Positions 4,818-10,879 of a stretch of 10,879 nucleotides of DNA are shown here, piece after piece (within the stretch, counting starts at the first letter, position 1; each line of letters starts with the position of its first letter). The translations under genes and the position numbers were made by a program. The DNA comes from Candidatus Altarchaeum sp. (GTDB lineage: Archaea > Altiarchaeota > Altiarchaeia > Altiarchaeales > Altiarchaeaceae): positions 7,519-18,397 of the forward strand of contig JAGTWP010000024.1 in the NCBI GenBank assembly GCA_018260755.1. Direction: 5' to 3'. The notes below the pieces were generated by a model that worked only from the letters and a program-made list of their open reading frames with translations, was not told the origin of the DNA and did not search any database.

Positions 4818-5711
4818 TTGGATGTTCAAAATTCTAAACCGCAGGTTTTGTTGGGATTAAATAAAGTCGGATGTAAAGGAATAAAAAAGCAAATCATAAG
4901 GAATGGTAATACACTTTATGCAGACATAGATGCGTATGTGGATTTGGCAGGGGACAAGAAAGGAATTCACATGTCAAGGATTATAGAAAGTATAGACGAA
5001 ATCATAGAAAAAATAGATAAAAAGGTAAATAACTGCGAGGACTTTTGTGTTGAAATTGCAAAGAAGATTATTGAGACGCAGAATGGTGCCGAAAGGTCAG
5101 AAGTAAATTTAACCGCTGATTTCAGCGCGCAACGAGATAAATTTGGAAAAGGTGTTGAAAAGATATATAAACTGCTCGCATCAGGTGTTATAACAAAGAA
5201 AGAACACAATATAAGAATCAGAAAAAAGATTGGTTGCAAGGCAATTGGTTTGAATGCCTGCCCGTGTGCACAGGAGACAATAAAACAAAGAACGGATAAA
5301 AAGCTAAAAAATTTATTCAATAAAGAGCAAACAAATAAAATTTTGTCGTTAATTCCGCTGGTAACACATAACCAAAGGGTAGAAATTACCTTAATTGTTG
5401 AGACGTCTGAAAACGAGCATGTTAACCTTGAGGATTTGATTGATGTGTGCGAAAATTCGTTTAGTTCTGAAATTTTTGAGATGCTAAAACGACCTGAAGA
5501 AGCATCCGTTGTTGAAAATGCGCACGCAAAGCCATTATTTGTTGAGGACAGTGTGAGAGAGGTTGCAAGAAATTTTTATAAAACATACGGAAATTTAAGA
5601 AATGGAATTATAACTGCAAAGGTTAAAAGTTTTGAATCAATTCATCCGCATGATGCTTTTGCGGAGTGTAAAATTTCAACAGAGGATTTAAGGAAAATTT
5701 TTAAATTTTAA
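4818..5711 (+). CDS. mptA: GTP cyclohydrolase IV (MptA)
   Basis: MptA is a Fe(II)-dependent enzyme that turns GTP into 7,8-dihydroneopterin 2',3'-cyclic phosphate, the first step of archaeal tetrahydromethanopterin-type pterin synthesis. The 297-residue protein has the family marks: DVQNSKPQ at the N-terminus (2-8), GDKKGIHMSR (45-54), NACPC (146-150, metal-site cysteine region), THNQR (183-187), FVEDSVREV (241-249) and SIHPHDAFAE (274-283). The start is TTG (4818-4820). It is chosen because the conserved DVQ opening follows it directly, no in-frame ATG or GTG lies between it and an upstream stop (4782-4784), and the next internal ATG would remove the conserved KGIHMSR segment. A hairpin with 8-bp arms lies 35 bp after the stop. 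The gene stands alone with dapF divergent; the link between the two is probably only positional. Confidence 0.95.
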   Translation: MDVQNSKPQVLLGLNKVGCKGIKKQIIRNGNTLYADIDAYVDLAGDKKGIHMSRIIESIDEIIEKIDKKVNNCEDFCVEIAKKIIETQNGAERSEVNLTADFSAQRDKFGKGVEKIYKLLASGVITKKEHNIRIRKKIGCKAIGLNACPCAQETIKQRTDKKLKNLFNKEQTNKILSLIPLVTHNQRVEITLIVETSENEHVNLEDLIDVCENSFSSEIFEMLKRPEEASVVENAHAKPLFVEDSVREVARNFYKTYGNLRNGIITAKVKSFESIHPHDAFAECKISTEDLRKIFKF

Positions 5712-5745
5712 ACACCCTAAAAGTCAAAAAAGCAGACACTGCGAA

Positions 5746-5763
5746 GGTTAGATAAATCTAACC
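5746..5763. terminator. Perfect hairpin after mptA
   Basis: GGTTAGAT (5746-5753) pairs with ATCTAACC (5756-5763) around AA. It lies between mptA and the stress-protein gene and is followed by A6, then TTTTAAAA. A long U tract is lacking, so it is a weak terminator candidate; it could equally mark the 5' end of the next transcript. Confidence 0.35.
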
Positions 5764-5790
5764 AAAAAATTTTAAAATAAAAACATTAAA

Positions 5791-6258
5791 ATGTTCAAAA
5801 AAATTTTGTTTGCGACAGACGGAAGCGAATGCGCAAAAAGGGCAGAAAAGTATGCAATAGAACTTGCAAAAGATGAAAACGGGGAAATTACAGCAATAGC
5901 CGTAGGAGATATATCCTATGCTGCAGTTCCGATAGGAATAGATGGAACAACTATGCTACAGGCGACAATTGCAGATGCGATAGAAAACGAAACAAAAAAT
6001 GCGGAAAAACTTTTGAACGAATTTAAACAAACAGCAGAAAAGGAAAATATGAAGGTAAATACAATAGTAAAAATCGGAAAGCCGGATACTGAAATTGTTG
6101 AAGAAAGTGAAAAGGGTTATGATGTTATAATTATCGGCTCAAAGGGATTAAGCGGAATAAAAAGATTTCTGCTCGGAAGTGTTGCAGAGCATGTTGTAAG
6201 ATATTCAAAAATACCCGTTTTGGTTGTGAAAAACAAAAAAGGAGTGGCTGAAGATTAA
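5791..6258 (+). CDS. Universal stress protein (UspA family)
   Basis: The 155-residue protein is a single Usp domain of normal size. It starts FKKILFATDGSECAKRAEKYA (2-22), with the family Asp10 and Ser12, and ends in the ATP-binding signature: Gly116, two residues, Gly119, nine residues, Gly129, Ser130 (GSKGLSGIKRFLLGS), followed by VVRYSKIPVLVV (135-146). The glycine motif places it in the ATP-binding class rather than the UspA class that lacks it. It is a cytosolic dimer by family precedent; a specific role cannot be read from sequence. A box TTTTAAAATA (about 5769-5778) lies at leaderless spacing before the ATG. The dcd gene begins 38 bp downstream on the same strand and may be partly cotranscribed. 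Confidence 0.95.
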   Translation: MFKKILFATDGSECAKRAEKYAIELAKDENGEITAIAVGDISYAAVPIGIDGTTMLQATIADAIENETKNAEKLLNEFKQTAEKENMKVNTIVKIGKPDTEIVEESEKGYDVIIIGSKGLSGIKRFLLGSVAEHVVRYSKIPVLVVKNKKGVAED

Positions 6259-6296
6259 AACAGAGTTGCTATGAAATAAAAATTTACTCTTAAAAG

Positions 6297-6884
6297 ATGA
6301 TACTATCAGACAAAGATATAAAAGAAGCACTTAAAAAAGGACAAATTAGCATAGAACCATTGTTGGATGCCGAACTTCAAATTCAGCCGTCTTCCGTTGA
6401 TTTGCGGTTGGGAAACGAGTTTCGTCTTTTTAAGTATGTTGAAATGCCTTTTATAGATCCGCGAAATAAAGCCAATACAAGTTTCGAAATAACCGAATTA
6501 AGAAGTATTAAAGATGGCGAGCGGTTTATTGTTCATCCCGGTGATTTTTTGCTCGGGACAACATTGGAATATATTAAAGTTCCAGCAGATATGGTGGCAC
6601 GATTAGAGGGAAGAAGCAGTATGGGAAGATTGGGCTTGATTATTCACAGCACGGCAGGTTATATTGACCCCGGATTTGAAGGAAAAATCACACTTGAAAT
6701 TTCAAATCTGGGAAAAATGCCCGTAGCTTTATATGCAAAGATGAGAATATGTCAGATTGTGTTTGAGAAAATGACATCACCTGCGGAAAGACCTTACGGA
6801 GCAGGCAGGGGCTCAAAGTATCAAAAGCAGGAACATCCGGAAGAAAGTAAAATTTCACAGGACAAGGAATTCAAAAGGTCTTAA
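6297..6884 (+). CDS. dcd: dCTP deaminase (possibly bifunctional dCTP deaminase/dUTPase)
   Basis: The enzyme deaminates dCTP to dUTP, feeding dUMP and thymidylate synthesis. The 195-residue protein has the trimeric dUTPase-fold motifs of Dcd: IQPSSVDLRLGNEF (29-42), HPGDFLLG (80-87), ARLEGRSSMGRLGL (101-114), HSTAGYIDPGFEGKITLEI (117-135, with Glu134 as the expected catalytic glutamate) and the C-terminal PYGAGRGSKYQKQ arm (166-178) that closes over the nucleotide. The archaeal enzyme from Methanocaldococcus also hydrolyses dUTP to dUMP, and the HSTAGYIDPGF region is compatible with that, but bifunctionality cannot be decided by eye. The last 18 residues are a charged tail outside the core. 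ATG 6297 lies 38 bp after the stress-protein stop. A small inverted repeat (GTAAA/TTTAC) follows the stop. Confidence 0.95.
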   Translation: MILSDKDIKEALKKGQISIEPLLDAELQIQPSSVDLRLGNEFRLFKYVEMPFIDPRNKANTSFEITELRSIKDGERFIVHPGDFLLGTTLEYIKVPADMVARLEGRSSMGRLGLIIHSTAGYIDPGFEGKITLEISNLGKMPVALYAKMRICQIVFEKMTSPAERPYGAGRGSKYQKQEHPEESKISQDKEFKRS

Positions 6885-7006
6885 ATGTAAATTTTTACCG
6901 ATAAAATTTATGCAAGCCAAGAAAGCCCTTCAGGCAAACACTATGCTCTACCTGTGATTTAATTCCGAGCAATTATTTTGCTTCCAAATATATTTTTTTC
7001 TGTTTT

Positions 7007-7434
7007 TTATCGAGGAGATCCCTTATAATAGCTAATAAAACACTTAATAAACCGCATTTTGAACCTACTACTTTCTCTACAACTTAACATCTTTTCTACT
7101 TCTGCTATTTCAACATCCCTAAGCTTATCCTTATATAACCTTAAATATCTCCTAATTGTGCTCGTCTAAGAAAATATCTTTTACTGTTATTTCGTTGTTT
7201 GCCTTAACAACCATATCCAACCTGTAAAGCAGCAGGATACATATCCTATAAAATGAATTGTTATATTTATTAATTGTATAAATTTTAATCGCTCATATAC
7301 CTATTATCATTGAACTTTTGTGTTTTGCATTTTATAGTGTATTTGAACTTGGATTGATATTTGAACTTGTGCTTGAATTTTAAAATTTGCAAAAATTCAA
7401 CAATGTGTTTATCTCTATCAGTGAAAATCAACAT
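7007..7434 (-). pseudogene. Decayed coding sequence with two frameshifts, family unknown
   Basis: The gap 6885-7497 has no intact gene, but three consecutive open stretches on the minus strand read like one broken protein. The first starts at ATG 7432-7434 (MLIFTDRDKHIVEFLQILKF onward) and stops at 7285-7287. Reading continues in another frame over 7155-7292 (including LDMVVKANNEITVKDIFLDE), then in the third over 7007-7165 (IRRYLRLYKDKLRDVEIAEV, then a Lys/Arg/Phe-rich end, stop at 7007-7009). Each frame takes over where the previous one ends, and the amino-acid usage is protein-like. The joined product would be about 145 residues, perhaps a helix-turn-helix type protein; that is a guess. 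In A/T-rich DNA, frames of about 50 codons can occur by chance, so confidence is limited. Apart from this, 6885-7006 and 7435-7497 show nothing recognisable. Confidence 0.4.
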
Positions 7435-7497
7435 AAGAGCGTTAAATTTATTGCTCTGTCAATATTTTTTGAAATTTTCATCAGGAAGTTTGTCTCT

Positions 7498-9198
7498 CTA
7501 AATAGTTAGGTTGATTATTCTCTCAATTTCCTCAATCTTTCCTACCTTTCTTATTTCAACTCCTGCCATGTCTTTTAAATTTTCAGTTTCAGGGTAAAAA
7601 CGATTACCATGATAGTAATAGGATGTTTCTTCGGGTAAAATTTTTAAGATAGTGAAGTTGATTTTTTTGTAATTATTTTTGAAAGGGAAACTTACACTCA
7701 AAGTATAATTTTTTGTTATATTATTACAATTATTTTCATACAATGAAGAAGGATCACAAAAAGTTAGTAATGCAAAAATCTTGACTTCATCATCTTTTTT
7801 AATGGTGTCAAATGGAATAAATTTTGCATTTTCTCCTGCCTCAAATGAAACCTGTTCTCTATCACTGATGTTTTCATTTAATTCCCAATATAATTCTTCC
7901 ATTCCGAATCCAATTTTGCCTTTATTGTCTTCTGAATAAAAGCAAATGTCCTCTATTTTTTCACAACATTCATTAATGTGTGTTCCTATATTCATTTTCG
8001 CATAAATTTTTGTTTTGTTATCTTCTTTTTTTACAGAGAACCTATAAACATTCTTAAATTTCTTTAACGTAATTTTATGTTTTTCAACTTCAATTATAAA
8101 TGTTAACATATCAGTTTTTACAAACAACACACTCTCATTTAACCATTCGGTTTGAGGATTACTTAAATATCCCTTGTATTTTCTGCCATCAACAGATTCT
8201 AAAAATTTTAATATTTCATTAGTATTGTTAATGTAATTTCCAATTAGATCTTCACGAGGTAAGGACGCCTTTAAAGTGGCAAAATTTTTATCCAAATCAA
8301 CAATAAATCTGTCACCTATGATTAAACTTTTGTTATCTTTACTTTTAAATATTTTTTCTTTTCCTTCCAACCCCCATAATTCAAAATATTTTAAAATCCT
8401 TTTCTTTTCTTTTTCATCAAATTCCCATTCAAATGAAAAATCAGATATTTTATTTTTATTGATATTTGGTATAGAGATATATTTTTCCCACATAGCGGGT
8501 TGAGGTGGTCGTGATCCTATCCAATAACCAACCTCCATAAAATAAAGATTTCCACTATTTGACTTTGTGTTTTTAAAACCCATCGTTCCATCCAACCCTA
8601 CCGCAAGATCACACTTACAATGCCCTTCAGGTATATTAATAATATTGATTCCATATATTTTCAAATTTTCTTCATTTTTAATTTCAACAGGAAGCATTGC
8701 ACTACATCCACATCCATGACCAAAGGTGTAATAACTATCAAATAGGTAATGCTCCAATGGAAAGTATGAAGAATGAAAATCAGTCCATGAAAAATAAGAA
8801 TTATTTCCATAGTAATACATCGGAGGAATATACTCGTCATACGGCTCAATATCTTCCAACAACTTTTTCTTTGGAGAAAGAACTGAAAAACAATAGATTG
8901 AAGTATAGTTTTGTTTCTCTGTCAAATTTGAACCGACATTTTTTCCAATGTTTGAGGTTTTGTTTTCAGTTTCATTTTTATTTTTAGTTATGTTTCCGTT
9001 TCCTGTATTTCCGTTCCCTTTATTTATTTCTGATAAATTTTGCAGAACACTATAATTTTTCTCACTATAATTTTTGTCTTCAATGTTCGTAATGTTTGCC
9101 TTTTTATCCTCTTCTATAAAATTATAAATAAGAAATCCTAAAAAAATCAAGAATAGAAAAACAACAAAAGGCAGAACATTATTTTTATTTTGTTGCAT
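7498..9198 (-). CDS. Membrane-anchored, sequon-rich extracellular protein of unknown family
   Basis: The protein has 566 residues from ATG 9196-9198. A GTG 15 bp further upstream would add five residues and overlap the protease gene; the ATG is preferred because GGTGGTG, close to the archaeal Shine-Dalgarno GGAGGTG, lies 9 nt before it. Residues about 8-28 (VLPFVVFLFLIFLGFLIYNF) form one hydrophobic segment, a signal anchor that places the rest outside the cell. Residues about 30-100 are an Asn/Lys/Gly/Ser-rich linker with at least eight N-x-S/T sites for archaeal N-glycosylation. The remaining part looks globular and beta-rich, with cysteines in tight groups: GHGCGC (160-165), GHCKC (192-196), NECCEKIEDIC and CDPSS...NNC nearer the end. 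These could be disulfides or metal sites. No domain is recognised. It follows the serine protease by 2 nt, so the two are surely cotranscribed and probably act together. Confidence 0.8.
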   Translation of the reverse strand: MQQNKNNVLPFVVFLFLIFLGFLIYNFIEEDKKANITNIEDKNYSEKNYSVLQNLSEINKGNGNTGNGNITKNKNETENKTSNIGKNVGSNLTEKQNYTSIYCFSVLSPKKKLLEDIEPYDEYIPPMYYYGNNSYFSWTDFHSSYFPLEHYLFDSYYTFGHGCGCSAMLPVEIKNEENLKIYGINIINIPEGHCKCDLAVGLDGTMGFKNTKSNSGNLYFMEVGYWIGSRPPQPAMWEKYISIPNINKNKISDFSFEWEFDEKEKKRILKYFELWGLEGKEKIFKSKDNKSLIIGDRFIVDLDKNFATLKASLPREDLIGNYINNTNEILKFLESVDGRKYKGYLSNPQTEWLNESVLFVKTDMLTFIIEVEKHKITLKKFKNVYRFSVKKEDNKTKIYAKMNIGTHINECCEKIEDICFYSEDNKGKIGFGMEELYWELNENISDREQVSFEAGENAKFIPFDTIKKDDEVKIFALLTFCDPSSLYENNCNNITKNYTLSVSFPFKNNYKKINFTILKILPEETSYYYHGNRFYPETENLKDMAGVEIRKVGKIEEIERIINLTI

Positions 9199-9200
9199 TT

Positions 9201-10775
9201 TTATAAACACCACCCAATATCTGATACAGAAAGAGACCCGGTATATTTTTCTACATTACTTATTGAACTATAAGCACCCGCATAACCACTTCCACTCCAT
9301 TGTGGGCAAGTACCCCAAGCAACACCGCAAATCTTTACTTTAATCTCTCCACAACTTTCATATTTTTTATATACTGCTGCCCCACTATCTCCCCTGTATA
9401 TATAAAAAGAAGCAATAGTTTGATCATATCTCCACACCCAACTATCTGACGGAAGGCAATCCTTATGACGCTCTACAACCCGTCCACAGGTCTCACCAGT
9501 TCTTATACCTCCTTTACATACTTGTTCTCCTATCCATCCTCCATAATCTATCTTGCCTATTACTTCATAATTTTCATACATCTTAGAACATATTTCCAAT
9601 GTTGTTGGAATCCATGCAACATCGGCATACACATAACCAGGATTGTTTGAAAAAGAGTTTATTGATACTTTTCCAATATAGTCAGGGGATGCAGGTTGAT
9701 AAACATTAACATTTGTAGATCCACAATGACCCGCAGTAATAACACCACTTTCTCCACTGTGCCTAGCTACAAATCCTTGTGTGCAGGCACCATTTCCTAA
9801 CGTTATTTTTATTCCTCCAAACAATGGCCTATATTTAGCATTTCTAGAAAATTCTTCACAATCTGTTGCTTTTTCTATGTATATGTTGTTCACAGGTATC
9901 TTCATAATATTTAGATATGTGTATATGTCATTTAACGTTTCATTATTAATTTCACGTAAACCTATAATAATTCCGTTCAAAGATAAGGAAGCAGTAAGAG
10001 TTGCAACGTTACTAATATTTATTTCTCTGATATTTTTTTTCTGTTCTAACAACTGCTTTTCTGTATATTTTCCTTTCAAAAACACAACATTTGCTCCTTT
10101 ATTAATATGTGGCTTCAAAATTTCCTTTATCTTTTTCTTGTCCTTATCGTCATTCAAATAAACGAAAATCAATCCTCCATCTTCATCAACAGCCAGCCCT
10201 CCATAAGAATCTAAATTTTCAATTTTCTTTGCTACATCCTCAACAACCACTTCTCTAAAAACAAATCTAAAAATTTCTTTTTCGTTCATTCCTTCAATAA
10301 AATTGTTCGTTTCTTTTATTCTTTTAATTAAAGCACTGATGTTTAATATTCTTTCTTGTTCTTTCATTTTGTTAATTTCCAACGAAAGCAACTTTTCTTT
10401 CGCCTCTTTTTTCAATTCCTCAACATTTAGTTTTTCAGCATTTTCATAGGCAAACCCATCAAATTTTTCTGAATTTTTTAAATCAAAGCATTTGCTCCAC
10501 GGATAAATTATTTCTTTTTCTGTCCATTTTCCATATTCGTAAACCCAATAGTTTTCCTTTATACAGTCATCATCATTGGTTGTATTATCTACACCTGCTA
10601 TTTTTATATTTGGTTCTTTCGCAGGTTTTGCATTATTGTCATCTCCCTGAGCATTCACAACTGCAAATACTATTCCAACCAGAAGTGCTAATAGCACTCC
10701 ATATATTGCTATTTGCCCAACCCTTTCAACAGCTCTCTCAAGGGCATTGGAGGTATTTTTTATTGTATTTGTCAT
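9201..10775 (-). CDS. Secreted/anchored S1 serine protease (alpha-lytic/streptogrisin-like) with pro-region
   Basis: The protein has 524 residues. Residues about 22-42 (IAIYGVLLALLVGIVFAVVNA) form a signal peptide or anchor, with a plausible cleavage point after Ala42. A long pro-region (43 to about 316) follows, including GLAVDEDGGLIFVYLN (193-208) and a later beta/alpha stretch (265-300) that resemble the pro-domains which fold alpha-lytic protease. The catalytic domain starts near FGGIKITLGNGACTQGF (319-335) and is about 205 residues, like the bacterial enzymes. The triad is complete: His350 in ITAGHC, Asp385 in YADVAW, Ser464 in RGDSGAAV. Cys331-Cys351 and Cys420-Cys430 (VCKGGIRTGETCG) match the two disulfides of streptogrisins. 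The usual GDSGG reads GDSGA here. It acts outside the cell. Start ATG 10773-10775 gives a normal signal region. First gene of a two-gene operon. Confidence 0.93.
   Translation of the reverse strand: MTNTIKNTSNALERAVERVGQIAIYGVLLALLVGIVFAVVNAQGDDNNAKPAKEPNIKIAGVDNTTNDDDCIKENYWVYEYGKWTEKEIIYPWSKCFDLKNSEKFDGFAYENAEKLNVEELKKEAKEKLLSLEINKMKEQERILNISALIKRIKETNNFIEGMNEKEIFRFVFREVVVEDVAKKIENLDSYGGLAVDEDGGLIFVYLNDDKDKKKIKEILKPHINKGANVVFLKGKYTEKQLLEQKKNIREINISNVATLTASLSLNGIIIGLREINNETLNDIYTYLNIMKIPVNNIYIEKATDCEEFSRNAKYRPLFGGIKITLGNGACTQGFVARHSGESGVITAGHCGSTNVNVYQPASPDYIGKVSINSFSNNPGYVYADVAWIPTTLEICSKMYENYEVIGKIDYGGWIGEQVCKGGIRTGETCGRVVERHKDCLPSDSWVWRYDQTIASFYIYRGDSGAAVYKKYESCGEIKVKICGVAWGTCPQWSGSGYAGAYSSISNVEKYTGSLSVSDIGWCL
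9208..9214 (-). promoter_or_regulatory. Shine-Dalgarno-like site setting the start of the downstream operon gene
   Basis: On the minus strand GGTGGTG differs from the archaeal consensus GGAGGTG at one base. Its 9-nt distance to ATG 9196-9198 is good for initiation. It lies within the last codons of the protease gene. Most other starts in this window lack such a site and look leaderless, so its presence here fits an internal operon gene. Confidence 0.55.
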
Positions 10776-10795
10776 ATTTGTTTTGTTTAATTTAT

Positions 10796-10831
10796 TACTT
10801 ATTTTTATCGCTCTTATACTTATTTTTATCG
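10796..10831. promoter_or_regulatory. Paired 15-bp direct repeats in the protease operon leader
   Basis: TACTTATTTTTATCG occurs exactly at 10796-10810 and 10817-10831, 21 bp apart, which is two helical turns. Both copies lie 21-56 bp upstream of the protease ATG. TATA-like words on the minus strand lie further out: TTATAAAT (plus 10841-10848) and TTTAAATA (plus about 10862-10869). Transcription would then start near or within the repeats. That is the position of an archaeal repressor operator. The 3-nt word TCG at the end of each copy stands out in the A/T background. Confidence 0.55.
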
Positions 10832-10840
10832 ATTAAAATA

Positions 10841-10869
10841 ATTTATAACGTTTTTAATTAGTATTTAAA
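10841..10869 (-). promoter_or_regulatory. Candidate TATA boxes of the protease operon
   Basis: Two TATA-like words on the minus strand, TTATAAAT (plus 10841-10848) and GTTTAAATAC (plus 10861-10870), are 66-95 bp upstream of the ATG. Either would give a leader of roughly 40-65 nt, unlike the leaderless genes elsewhere in the window. Confidence 0.35.
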
Positions 10870-10879
10870 CATATTAAAT

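Noticed and set aside
4967-5320. Membrane protein on the minus strand inside mptA
   Set aside because: It is antisense to a strongly conserved enzyme; the hydrophobic translation is the usual mirror of a Lys/Glu-rich coding strand.
5746-5763. Riboswitch or regulatory RNA before the stress-protein gene
   Set aside because: Only one short hairpin is present, without further conserved structure; a terminator is the simpler reading.
8276-8987. Plus-strand frames opposite the surface-protein gene
   Set aside because: They are short, antisense to a long coherent frame and lack any domain features.
9199-9213. GTG start at 9211-9213 for the operon's second gene
   Set aside because: It would overlap the protease gene and place the Shine-Dalgarno-like site inside the coding region; ATG 9196-9198 has proper spacing from that site.

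Overview
The window comes from a very AT-rich archaeon. The archaeal assignment rests on GTP cyclohydrolase IV (MptA, archaeal pterin synthesis), a PAC2-type proteasome chaperone, a JAMM-domain protein, a tRNA gene without an encoded CCA end, and start codons preceded by A/T-rich TATA-like boxes at leaderless spacing. The lineage cannot be fixed from this sequence. A deep-branching euryarchaeal or Altiarchaeota-like organism would fit, but that is inference.

Layout. Positions 1-1395 hold 13-bp tandem repeats, an AlbA_2/ATPase-type putative regulator (+), and an imperfect inverted repeat filling the gap to the next gene. Positions 1393-2983 hold a JAMM metalloprotease-like gene (-), divergent from a PAC2 proteasome-chaperone gene (+), followed by a short Hsp20-like gene (+). 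Positions 2983-3433 are odd: two copies of a perfect 19-bp direct repeat enclose a doubtful small ORF, a C-rich degenerate repeat array with a possible G-quadruplex on the minus strand, and several hairpins. A tRNA-Arg(UCU) gene follows (-). Between it and dapF lies a 318-bp element with 43-bp terminal inverted repeats (39/43 identical) and nested hairpins; it looks like a MITE. Positions 3953-6884 are housekeeping: dapF (-), divergent mptA (+), a universal stress protein (+) and dcd (+).

Positions 6885-7497 contain no intact gene but do contain what looks like a decayed, twice-frameshifted coding sequence (-). Positions 7498-10775 form a two-gene minus-strand operon: a membrane-anchored or secreted chymotrypsin-fold (S1, alpha-lytic/streptogrisin-like) serine protease, then a membrane-anchored, sequon-rich and cysteine-containing extracellular protein of unknown family, only 2 nt downstream. 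Two exact 15-bp direct repeats, 21 bp apart, sit in the leader/promoter of this operon.

Working together: JAMM and PAC2 probably both belong to the ubiquitin-like/proteasome sphere, and the PAC2 protein ends in an HbYX-type tail. dapF, mptA and dcd are unrelated biosynthetic genes. The protease operon is the most distinctive accessory module: S1 proteases with a bacterial-style pro-region are uncommon in archaea, and the linked partner looks like a dedicated surface substrate, inhibitor or co-factor. That last role is inference.
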